Of a stretch of 64,000 nucleotides of DNA, positions 26,871 through 35,700 are shown piece by piece. Position numbers and translations under genes: made by a program. Under the pieces are notes generated by a model. It made no database searches. It saw only the letters and a list, made by a program, of their open reading frames with translations, and was not told the DNA's origin. This DNA is from Oxalobacteraceae bacterium OTU3CAMAD1 (GTDB taxonomy: Bacteria > Pseudomonadota > Gammaproteobacteria > Burkholderiales > Burkholderiaceae_D): NCBI GenBank assembly GCA_024123915.1, contig CP099650.1:4650001-4714000 (forward strand), given 5' to 3'. The first letter of the stretch is position 1. Each line of letters opens with the position of its first letter.

Positions 26871-27671
26871 TTATTTCGGCGAAACGTCGGTCGCCTTCAC
26901 CGCGATACGTTCGGCGATGTTTTTCGCGGCGATGGTCTCGGTCAGGAACGACGTCGATTTCACCAGCAGGTCGCGCGCCACCTCTTCCAGCGGCGAGCCG
27001 CTGATGCTGGCGTGGTTGCCGCCCAGCCCCGTGCCGCCGCCCCAGCCCATCGCCGAGACGCCGAAGCCGGTCTTCTCGTTGTTGGCCTGGAAGGTCTTGG
27101 AGGCGATGATCTTGGCGCGGCGCACGTCCACCACGCGGATATCCATGTTCATGTGGACCTTGGACTTCTTGTAGTCGACCGCGCCGGCCAGCATGCTCAG
27201 CGGGCCCTTGAGGAAGCTCAGACCGCCCAGGCCGGTCGAGCTTTGCTCGAAGCCCAGCGACGTGATCGAGCCGGTGATCATGTAATCGGCCGCCTCGGCT
27301 TCGACCTTTTTGCCAATCAGCGCCAGCTCCTTGTTGATCTCTTCCATTTCGGCGCGCTCCTGCACGTCGAAGCAGCCGGTCTGCGTCAGCGCGGTGGCCA
27401 GCATCTCGGTCATGCCGGTGCCCACGCCGGTGTAACTCGGCTGCGCCACGGTGCCCGAACGCTCCCACCAGCGGTACTGGCGCGGGTCCTGCTGGCCGGC
27501 GCCCGACGAGCAGTCGGCGGATTTGCATTTGAATTCGGTGAAGACGACCTTGGCCGCAGGACTATTGCACTTGGGCACATCAATCTGGCGCTCCGACACC
27601 GTGCTGGTGTCGGCGAAGCACATCGCGGGGATAAACAGGAGGGCGGCGGCGAGGCGAACGTCTGGTTTCAT
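26871..27671 (-). CDS. CsgG/HfaB family secreted protein
   Basis: 266 residues with a signal peptide (LAAALLFIPAMCFA) and no lipobox, unlike lipoprotein CsgG. The core matches the CsgG/HfaB family: AAKVVFTEFKCKSADC, GTGMTEMLATALTQTGCFDVQERAEMEEI, YMITGSITSLGF and VHMNMDIRVVDVRRAKIIAS. E. coli CsgG makes the outer-membrane channel for curli. Here no curli genes are nearby, and a Cys-rich N-terminal segment is added, so a curli role is not supported. Many bacteria have stand-alone members of unknown function. Confidence 0.8.
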   Translation of the reverse strand: MKPDVRLAAALLFIPAMCFADTSTVSERQIDVPKCNSPAAKVVFTEFKCKSADCSSGAGQQDPRQYRWWERSGTVAQPSYTGVGTGMTEMLATALTQTGCFDVQERAEMEEINKELALIGKKVEAEAADYMITGSITSLGFEQSSTGLGGLSFLKGPLSMLAGAVDYKKSKVHMNMDIRVVDVRRAKIIASKTFQANNEKTGFGVSAMGWGGGTGLGGNHASISGSPLEEVARDLLVKSTSFLTETIAAKNIAERIAVKATDVSPK

Positions 27672-27766
27672 ATGGATTTCCGTGGGTTGGTACAGGCAAA
27701 TATTGGCGATTATGCACTGTCAACTCATCAATAATTCTATCCAAATGTCACAAAATCAATTATCAC

Positions 27767-28561
27767 CTAAGAAACTATCATCCGCGACAACGCTGCCTTG
27801 GCATTGGCCGTGGTCGCCAACGCGACCTCCTCCACGCTAATGCCGCGCAACTCGGCCAGCACGGCGCCGATCCGGGGGATTTGATCGGGGCTGTTGCGCC
27901 CCGGATGGATCCAGCTGGGCGAAATGTCCGGCGCATCGGTCTCCAGCACGATCGCCTCCAGCGGCAGCTCGGTGGCCATGCGGCGTATCTGCAAGGCGCG
28001 GGTAAACGTCATGGCGCCGCCGAAACCGAGCTTGAATCCCAGGTCGATATAGCCCTGCGCCTGCTGGAAGCTGCCGTTGAAGGCGTGCGCGATGCCGCCG
28101 GCGGGCCGGATCTGGCGCGCGTGCTTGAGCACCACGTCCTGCGAGCGGCGCACATGCATCAGCACCGGCAGCTCGAAGTCGCGGGCGATCTTGAGCTGCT
28201 CGCGGAAGAAGAAGATCTGCTTCTCGCGCATCGCCGGTTCGGTCAACATGGGAATGAAGAAGTCCAGGCCGATCTCGCCCAGTGCGACGAAGCGCGGGTC
28301 GGCCAGGGCCGCCTCGACCCGCTCGCGCAGCACCCGCAAGTCGTCTTCCTTCGCGTTCGGAACATAGATCGGGTGGATGCCGAGCGCATAGCAGCCATTG
28401 TCCACGCTGGCCGCCAAATCGGCGACGATGGAGAAGTTGGCCGTTTCCACCGCCGGGATCACGATCATGCCGACGCCCTGCACCCTCGCCTTCCGCGCCT
28501 GTTCGGCGGATTCGCCGCCGAATTCGTGCGCGTCGAGGTGGCAGTGGGTGTCGATCCACAT
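27767..28561 (-). CDS. tatD: TatD family metal-dependent hydrolase/DNase
   Basis: 264 residues, typical length. Metal-binding motifs of the TatD TIM barrel are present: WIDTHCHLDAHEF at the N-terminus, GEIGLDFF, PVLMHVRRSQD and VLETDAPDISPSW. Members are 3'-5' exonucleases or DNases involved in DNA repair and turnover. The start lies four bases from the lolD stop, so it ends the lolC-lolC-lolD-tatD unit. Confidence 0.92.
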   Translation of the reverse strand: MWIDTHCHLDAHEFGGESAEQARKARVQGVGMIVIPAVETANFSIVADLAASVDNGCYALGIHPIYVPNAKEDDLRVLRERVEAALADPRFVALGEIGLDFFIPMLTEPAMREKQIFFFREQLKIARDFELPVLMHVRRSQDVVLKHARQIRPAGGIAHAFNGSFQQAQGYIDLGFKLGFGGAMTFTRALQIRRMATELPLEAIVLETDAPDISPSWIHPGRNSPDQIPRIGAVLAELRGISVEEVALATTANAKAALSRMIVS

Positions 28562-28565
28562 GATG

Positions 28566-29285
28566 TCAGTCCTGGTAGGGTTTCAAGCCTTCGTCGGTCA
28601 GGCGCAGCACGCGGTCGCAGCGGCGCGCCAGTTCGATGTCGTGGGTGACGATGACGAATGCCGTGCCCAGGGTGCGCGACAGCTCCAGCATCAGGTCGAA
28701 AATCTGCTGCGCGGTGGCGTGATCGAGGTTGCCGGTCGGTTCATCGGCCAGCACGCAGGCGGGCTGCGTGACCAGCGCGCGCGCCAGCGCCACACGCTGA
28801 CGTTCGCCACCGGACAATTCGCCCGGCACGTGGGTGACGCGCTTGGCCAGATTCACGCGGGCGAGGATTTGCTGCGCGGCGCTGGTCGCGTCGCTGCGTT
28901 TGACGCGCCGTATCATCAGCGGCATGCCGACATTATCCAGCGCGGAGAACTCCGGCAGCAGGTGATGGAACTGGTAGACGAAGCCCAGCGAAGCGTTGCG
29001 CAGATCGCCGCGCGCCGACTCATTGAGGCTGGCGAAGTCCTTGCCCAGCAAGGTCACGCTGCCCGTGGTCGGCGTATCGAGGCCGCCCAGCAGATGCAGC
29101 AGCGTCGATTTGCCCGAGCCGGAGGCGCCGACGATGGCGACACGTTCGCCACGCCGCACGTCGATGTCGATCCCGGCCAGCACCTTGACCGAGTAGCTGC
29201 CCTGCGTGAAGGTCTTGCCCAGGTTGCGGCAGGACAGGACCACCGGTTCCAGGTTGGTCGTGGAGTTGGTCATTGGATCACTCAT
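28566..29285 (-). CDS. lolD: LolD lipoprotein-release ATPase
   Basis: 239 residues; ABC ATPase of the inner-membrane complex that extracts lipoproteins and hands them to LolA. Walker [19 protein letters not shown], the LolD-type segment [17 protein letters not shown], signature [16 protein letters not shown] and Walker [14 protein letters not shown] are present. The ATG at 29285 overlaps the upstream permease stop by 8 bases (ATGAGTGA), indicating coupling; an ATG 12 bases later is also possible. Confidence 0.95.
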   Translation of the reverse strand: MSDPMTNSTTNLEPVVLSCRNLGKTFTQGSYSVKVLAGIDIDVRRGERVAIVGASGSGKSTLLHLLGGLDTPTTGSVTLLGKDFASLNESARGDLRNASLGFVYQFHHLLPEFSALDNVGMPLMIRRVKRSDATSAAQQILARVNLAKRVTHVPGELSGGERQRVALARALVTQPACVLADEPTGNLDHATAQQIFDLMLELSRTLGTAFVIVTHDIELARRCDRVLRLTDEGLKPYQD

Positions 29286-30543
29286 AGCGCAATGCCTCCG
29301 CAGGTTTGACGCGGGCGGCCCACCAGCTTGGGTAGATCGTGGCGACGAACGCCAGTACCACGGCCACGCCGCCGATCTTGAAAACGTCCGGCCAGCGCAG
29401 GTCCGACGGCACGACGCTGATGTAGTAAATATCCTTGGACAAGAACTGCACTCCTAATAAATGTTCGATAAACGGCACGATGACGTCGATATTGAGCGCC
29501 ACCAGCACACCGCCGGCTACGCCCAGAATGGTGCCGAGAATGCCGACCAGCGCGCCCTGGATCATGAAGATCTTCATGATCGATCGCGGCGAGGCGCCCA
29601 GGGTGCGCAGAATGGCGATGTCGGCCTGCTTGTCGGTCACCGTCATCACCAGCGTCGACACGAGGTTGAAGGCGGCGACCGCGATAATCAAGGTCAGGAT
29701 GATAAACATCATGCGCTTTTCGGTCTGGACGGCGGCGAACCAGTTGGCATTGAGCTTGGACCAGTCGCGCATGGTCAGGTCGCCGGACATCGTGCGCTTG
29801 AGGTCCAGCGCCACTTGCGGGGCGCGGTTCATGTCGGACAGGCGCAGGCGCAGACCGGCCGGCGCGTCCAGGCGCAGCAGCTTTTCGGCGTCGGTCAGGT
29901 GCACGAAGGCGAGCGCGGAATCGAACTCGTTGTGGCCCGCCTCGAAGATGCCGACCACATTGAAGGAGCGCATGCGCGGCAGCACGCCGGCGGGCGTGGC
30001 CTGGCCCTGGGCCAGCGCCAGGGTCACCTTCTCGCCCAGATTGACGCGCAGCGCGCGCGCCAGTTCGATCCCGAGCACGATGTTGTAGGCGCCCGGCTGC
30101 AGCGCGTTGAAACTGCCCCTGCGGGTCTGCCTGGCGACGTCGGAGACGTTCGGCTCCTGCTCCGGCAGCACGCCGCGGATGATGGCAGGACGCAGGATAT
30201 CGTCGCGTACCAGCATGCCCTGCGTCTCGGCGAACGGTGCGGTGCCGATCACCTCGGGATTCTTGCGGGCCTCGGCGGCTTCGGCCTGCCAGTTCGGCAT
30301 CGAGCCGCGCGCGTCGAACACCTCCACGTGGGCCAGCACCGACAGCATGCGCCCGGTCACGTCCTTCTGGAAGCCGTTCATCACGGACAGCACCACAATC
30401 AGCGCGGCCACGCCCAGGCCGATGCCGGCCATCGAAATCAGGGAAATAAACGAGATAAAGCTGTTACGCCCGCTGCGCTTGCCGGCGCGCGTGTAGCGCA
30501 GGCCGACCAGCCATTCAAACGGTAGATTCTTAATGATACTCAT
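29278..30543 (-). CDS. LolC/LolE family permease, second tandem copy
   Basis: 421 residues, FtsX fold with four helices and a large periplasmic domain. Starts [20 protein letters not shown], then [20 protein letters not shown]; the second half has [20 protein letters not shown] and ends [18 protein letters not shown]. It pairs with LolD to release outer-membrane lipoproteins. It is the same length as the gene just upstream, aligns with it without net gaps, and is nearly identical at both ends, so the two are paralogues from tandem duplication. Their middle periplasmic parts differ most. Which one plays LolC and which LolE is not clear from sequence. Confidence 0.93.
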   Translation of the reverse strand: MSIIKNLPFEWLVGLRYTRAGKRSGRNSFISFISLISMAGIGLGVAALIVVLSVMNGFQKDVTGRMLSVLAHVEVFDARGSMPNWQAEAAEARKNPEVIGTAPFAETQGMLVRDDILRPAIIRGVLPEQEPNVSDVARQTRRGSFNALQPGAYNIVLGIELARALRVNLGEKVTLALAQGQATPAGVLPRMRSFNVVGIFEAGHNEFDSALAFVHLTDAEKLLRLDAPAGLRLRLSDMNRAPQVALDLKRTMSGDLTMRDWSKLNANWFAAVQTEKRMMFIILTLIIAVAAFNLVSTLVMTVTDKQADIAILRTLGASPRSIMKIFMIQGALVGILGTILGVAGGVLVALNIDVIVPFIEHLLGVQFLSKDIYYISVVPSDLRWPDVFKIGGVAVVLAFVATIYPSWWAARVKPAEALRYE

Positions 30544-30637
30544 GTGTTCCAGCGGACATAATCGGCAAAGTCAGCAGTTTGCCATATAAATGGTGTTAGA
30601 TGCGTGCGGCGAGGCACACAGCCTGCGTCGACCCGCC

Positions 30638-31903
30638 TCACTCATAGCGCAGCGCTTGCGCCGGCTTCACGCGGGCGCCGCGCCAGCTCGGATAGATCGT
30701 CGCCACGAACGCCAGCAGCACCGAGATCACGCCGATGTTGGTGACATCGGACAGGCGCAGGTCCGAAGGCACCGAGCTGATCAGATAAATGTCCTTGGAC
30801 AGGAAATGCATCCCGAACAAGCCTTCGATGAACGGCACGATGATGTGGACGTTGACCGCCAGCACCGAACCCAGCGCGATGCCGAAGCCGGTTCCCAGCA
30901 CCCCGGTCAGCCCGCCCTGGATCATAAAAATCTTCATGATCGACGCCGGCGAGGCGCCCAGGGTGCGCAGGATGGCGATGTCGGCTTGCTTGTCGGTCAC
31001 CGTCATGACCAGAGTGGCGACCAGGTTGAAGGCCGCGACCGCGATAATCATGGTCAGGATGATGAACATCATGTTCTTCTGGCTTTTCACGGCGGCAAAC
31101 CAGGTCGAGTTGGCGCTGGTCCAGTCGCGCATGAACAAATCGCCCGGCATCGACTGCTTCAATTGACGCGCCACCTCGGGCGCGCGCTGCATGTCGGCCA
31201 GGCGCAGGCGCAGGCCGGACGGCGCGGCAACCCCCGCCAACTGCTCGGCATCGCTGATATTGATGAGCGCAAGACCGGAGTCGAACTGGTTGTGGCCGAC
31301 CTCGAAGATGCCGGTCACGGTCAGCGAACGCACGCGCGGCTGCATGGCGCCGCCCGACCCCGGCCCCTGGGCCCGCGCCAGGGTCACGGTCTGGCCGACC
31401 TTGACTTTCAGCGCCCTGGCCAGCTCGGCGCCCAGCACGATGTTGAATTGACCCGGTGTGAGCGAGTCCAGGCTACCCTCGCGCATGCGCTCGGCCACCT
31501 CGGAAACGTTCTTCTCGGCCGACGGCAGCACGCCGCGCACCACCGACGGGCGCAAAATGTCGTCGCGAATCAGCATGCCCTCGGTCTCGACGAAGGGCGC
31601 GGCGGCGCGCACCTCGGGGTTGGCGGCGGCCTGGCGGGCGCGCTCCTCCCAGTCCGGCATGGAGCCGCGCATGTCGAACACCTCGACGTGCGCCAGCACC
31701 GACAGCATGCGGGTGGTTACTTCCTTTTCGAAGCCATTCATGACGGACAGCACCACGATCAGCGCGGCCGTGCCCAGGCCGATGCCGGCCATCGAAATCA
31801 GGGAAATGAAGGAGATGAAACTATTGCGACCGCTACGCTTGCCGGCGCGCGTGTAGCGCAGGCCGACCAGCCATTCGAACGGCAAATTCTTGACTATACT
31901 CAT
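30638..31903 (-). CDS. LolC/LolE family permease, first tandem copy
   Basis: 421 residues, starting [20 protein letters not shown] and ending YPSWRGARVKPAQALRYE. It has the FtsX/MacB-type layout of LolC/E: one N-terminal helix, a periplasmic domain (residues about 45-270), and three C-terminal helices ([20 protein letters not shown] onward). It is the promoter-proximal gene of lolC-lolC-lolD-tatD. An AGTTTGCCATAYAAATRG block lies about 35 bases upstream of both copies, so the duplication unit (about 1.36 kb) took the 5' flank along. Confidence 0.93.
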   Translation of the reverse strand: MSIVKNLPFEWLVGLRYTRAGKRSGRNSFISFISLISMAGIGLGTAALIVVLSVMNGFEKEVTTRMLSVLAHVEVFDMRGSMPDWEERARQAAANPEVRAAAPFVETEGMLIRDDILRPSVVRGVLPSAEKNVSEVAERMREGSLDSLTPGQFNIVLGAELARALKVKVGQTVTLARAQGPGSGGAMQPRVRSLTVTGIFEVGHNQFDSGLALINISDAEQLAGVAAPSGLRLRLADMQRAPEVARQLKQSMPGDLFMRDWTSANSTWFAAVKSQKNMMFIILTMIIAVAAFNLVATLVMTVTDKQADIAILRTLGASPASIMKIFMIQGGLTGVLGTGFGIALGSVLAVNVHIIVPFIEGLFGMHFLSKDIYLISSVPSDLRLSDVTNIGVISVLLAFVATIYPSWRGARVKPAQALRYE

Positions 31904-32033
31904 GGGCTAACTGGGCGATCAACTGAAGTGAGCCCGAAGTTTGCCATACAAATAGCATTTCATGGGTGAAACGCCGCACTGGCACCGACAAATCGTCGCG
32001 CCACCAGAGGGCGGCGACGCGACGGTCAGGCTA

Positions 32034-32729
32034 TCAGGCGAACTTTTGGTCCTGGCCCGACGACTTGCGGCGGCCCATGAAGCCGATCATGCCCAGGCCC
32101 AGACCCAGCATGGCCCAGGTGCTCGCTTCCGGCACCGGTGCGGCCATGGCCACGCCCAGCAGTTGCTGCGACGCCAGACCATTGCTGCCCGTGCCGGTGA
32201 AGGTCGTGTAGTCGTACATATTGATCAGCATCGTGTGCTTGGACGCCTTGTCCAGCATCGTCGCGGCGGCGTCGGCGCTATCGTCGGCGCCGTCGATGAA
32301 GTACTGCGTGCCGTTCTGCGCATACATATTGCCGTCATCGGCGACCAATTCCCACAGCGCCAGCTGGAAAGCCTTTTGCGTGGTGGTGTCGTGCATGGCG
32401 CTGGCGTACGACGTTTCGTACAGCGCCTTGACGCTGTCTTTCACTGCGGCCTGGGTGGCGGTGTAGACGGTCTTTTGCTGCAGATCGACCATCGGCTGGA
32501 TGCAGAAGGCCAGGAAGCTATCCTTGATGCTGTCGGTGTTGGTCAACTCGATCACCGGGATGCCGACGAAAGGCGTGCCGTTGAAGTTCTGGCCGTCGAA
32601 GTTGGCCACCAGTCCGCCCGCACCGACGATTGGCTTCGAATTGTAGGTGTCGGCGGCGAACGACGCACCCGACAAGGCGACGGTGACAGCGAAAACAGCG
32701 GCGTGGATGGCGTTGAATTTGATTTTCAT
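32034..32729 (-). CDS. PEP-CTERM sorting-domain protein with thioester-like motifs
   Basis: 231 residues. Signal peptide (FAVTVALSGASFAA) and a C-terminal sorting signal: VPEASTWAMLGLGLGMIGF followed by GRRK, the substrate form for EpsH/XrtA exosortases. The body has FLAFCIQPMVDLQ near residue 75 and KAFQLALWELVAD near residue 125. A Cys followed by a later Gln in an [A]-F/I-Q-L-A-[L/I]-W-E context is the arrangement seen in TQXA-type thioester domains, so an internal Cys-Gln bond is possible. It lies 49 bases after the SdrD-like gene on the same strand. Likely exported, processed and surface- or matrix-associated. Confidence 0.85.
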   Translation of the reverse strand: MKIKFNAIHAAVFAVTVALSGASFAADTYNSKPIVGAGGLVANFDGQNFNGTPFVGIPVIELTNTDSIKDSFLAFCIQPMVDLQQKTVYTATQAAVKDSVKALYETSYASAMHDTTTQKAFQLALWELVADDGNMYAQNGTQYFIDGADDSADAAATMLDKASKHTMLINMYDYTTFTGTGSNGLASQQLLGVAMAAPVPEASTWAMLGLGLGMIGFMGRRKSSGQDQKFA

Positions 32730-32778
32730 GATAATTTTTCTATAAGAGTGATAAATGTTTGCTTGTTCTTGAGGAAAC

Positions 32779-35700
32779 TTAGACGTATGCGAATTCCGCG
32801 TGGCACTGCGCGACCAACTGGACCGGCTGCGTGCCGTCGGCCATCAGGTCGGCCATGGTTGGCAGGGTCAGGCCGGCGGCGGCCGCGTCGGACGCGGCCA
32901 CGTTGAAGTAGACGTCGGTCATGTCTGCCGTTTTGCCGTTGCTCATGGTCACGCTGCTACGCTCCAGGTGCAGATTGTTGTTGGCGTCGAGGAACGGCAG
33001 TTCGGTGTAGCCGACGTTCAGGCCGGTCACACCGGCGGCCGCCAGCGACACCAGTTCGCCCGCGTCGGTTTTGCCGTCGCTGTTGGCGTCCTGCCAGATC
33101 AGCAGGCTAGCGAATTGCGCGTCCGAGGCGTTGACTACGCCGTCGCCGTTGCTGTCGTAGCTGGCCAGCTTGGCGAAGCCCGAGCCCTTGGCGGTGCCAC
33201 CGAACAATTCGCCGACGTTGTCGATGCTGCCATTGCCGTTGCTGTCGATGGCCAGGAAGCCGTCGCCCTTGGACAACCAGCCCGACTGGATCGCCTTGCC
33301 CGTGCCCAGCAGGTCGAAGCTCCCCTGCATGTCGCCACGGGCGATAGTGTGGATGCCGTCGCCGTTCAGATCGATCGCGATCGGCGTGATGCCGGCGTCC
33401 CAGCTCATATCGTTCTCGCCCGAGCTCAGGGTAATGGTGTCGGTCTTGGTGACGTTGACTTTGTTGACCATGTCGCCGTTGACGTCGGAATCAATGGCGT
33501 CGTTGCTGCCGGTGTTCTTGACGCCCCACTTCCAGTCGTTCATGTTGATGTTCTTGAAAATCACGTTGGACTTGTCGAACACCAGGTAATACTTGCCAGG
33601 AGTCAAATCGGCAAACTTGTAGTTGCCGTTGCTATCCGTCTTGACGGTGCCCAGCTTGTTGTTGGCGGTGTCGTACAGCGATACGCTGATGCCGCCGATG
33701 CCCTCCTCGCCGCTATCCTGCACACCGTTGTGGTTGCCGTCGCGCCAGACCTTGTCGCCGACGCTGGCCTTGCGGTAGATGCCGGCGTCGACCGTGCGCA
33801 GCTGTTCGCCGGCATCCAGGCTGATGGTGTCGGTGCGGCCGCTGTTGCCGTTGACCGTGGTGACGTCCGAATCGACGGTGTAGTCACCGGCGTCGGCCTT
33901 GGTGAAGAACCAGCCGGCGCCCTTGGTTACTTCCACCTTGTAGTTGCCCGCTTGCAGGCCGTTGAACAGGTACTTGCCGCCATTGGCGGTGACCACGGTC
34001 TCCTTGAGCACGTTGTTGGCGTCGTACAGTTTGACGGTGACGCCATCGACACCCTTCTCACCCGCATCCTGCACGCCGTTGTAGTTGGCGTCTTCCCAGA
34101 CCGTATCGCCAATGCTGGCGGCCTTGACCAGGCCGGCGTCATGGGTCTTGTCGTTGGCACCAGAGGCCAGCGTGATCTGCGCGGTCTTGCCTGCGCTGTC
34201 GACGTCGGAGTCCAGGCTGTCATTGCCGCCCTGGTTTTGCTTGGTGAACAAATAGCCGTCCACCGCCCCGAACTTGACCGAATACTTGCCCGGACCGAGG
34301 TCGTTGAACGAATACAGGCCATTGGCGTCGGTGGCGGTGGTGCCGACCGCGACGTTTTTCTCGTTGAACAAGGTTACGGCCACGCCCTTGGCGCCGGCTT
34401 CGCCGCTTTGCTGGATGCCGTCGCCGTTGGTGTCGTACCAGACCTTGTCGCCGATGCTGCCCTTCTGATAAATGCCCGCGTCCATGGTGGTGACGTTCTG
34501 GCCGGCGGTCACCGTCACGCTGCCCAGGTTGCCGCTGGCGTTGGCGTCGCTGTCGATGGCGTTGTTGCTGCCGACCTTCTGCGTGGTGACGGTGTAGCCG
34601 GTCGGGGTTTTGATGGCAACCGAGTAGGTGCCCGCCTCGACGCTGAACTTGTAGTTGCCGCTATCGTCCGTGGTGGTGGTCTTGAGGACCTTGCCGGCGG
34701 TGTCGCGCAACTCGACGGTTACGCCGGATTTGCCGCTTTCGCCGCTGTCCTGCAAGCCGTTGCCGTTGCCGTCAATCCAGACGCGGTCGCCGATGGTGGC
34801 GGCCGCCAACACGCCGGCATCGACGGTCTTGTCGACCTGGCCGGACGTCAGCGTGAAGGTGTGCGACTTGCCGGCGGCACTGACGTCGGAGTCGGTGGCG
34901 TCGTTGCCGCCCTGGTTGGCGGTGGTGAAGGTCATGTTTTCAGGCAGGCTCGCCTTGTCGAACACGACGCTGTAGCTGCCCGGCTTGAGGTTGCTGAACT
35001 GATAGTTGCCGTTGGCGTCGGTCAAGACGCTGGCGCCGACCTGCTTGCCGTCGGCGTCGAACAGGCTGACCTTGACATTGCACACGCCCGCTTCGCCGCT
35101 GTCCTGCACGCCGTTCTTGTTGGTATCGAACCAGACGCGGTCGCCTACGCTGGCGTTTTTGTACAGGCCGGCATCGACGGTGTTGTTTACCTCGCCCGCG
35201 TTCAGGGTGATGGCGCCGGTCTGGCCGGTGGCGTCGACATCGCTGTCCTTGGCGTCGTCCGCGCCGGCGTCCTTGCCGGTGAACTGGTAGCCGGCCGGCG
35301 CCTTGACCGACACCGTGTAGCTGCCCGGATCGGCGGTGAAGTTGTAGCGGCCGGCCGCGTCGGTACTGGTGGTTTGCACCACTTTGCCGTTGGCGTCCTT
35401 GAGCTCGACGGTCACGTTGCCGATGCCCGCCTCGCCGCTGTCCTGCACGCCGTTGGCGTTTTTGTCTTCCCACACGGTGTCGCCCAGCTTGGCCTGGAGC
35501 ACGACCACGCCGGCGTCGAGGTCGGCGTTGTTGGCGCCCGAGACCAGCGTCACCTGCGCGCTCTTGCCGGTGGTGGCGTTGGCGTCGGAGTCGGCCGCGT
35601 CGCTGCCGCCCTGGTCGGCGGTGGTAAAGGTGTGGCCGGCGGGCAAGGTGGCCTTGTCGAACTGCACGCTGTAGGTGCCAGGCTTGAGGTTGGTGAAGCC

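Noticed and set aside
26871..27671. Curli secretion locus
   Set aside because: Only one CsgG-family gene, without a lipobox and without CsgA, CsgB, CsgE or CsgF neighbours.
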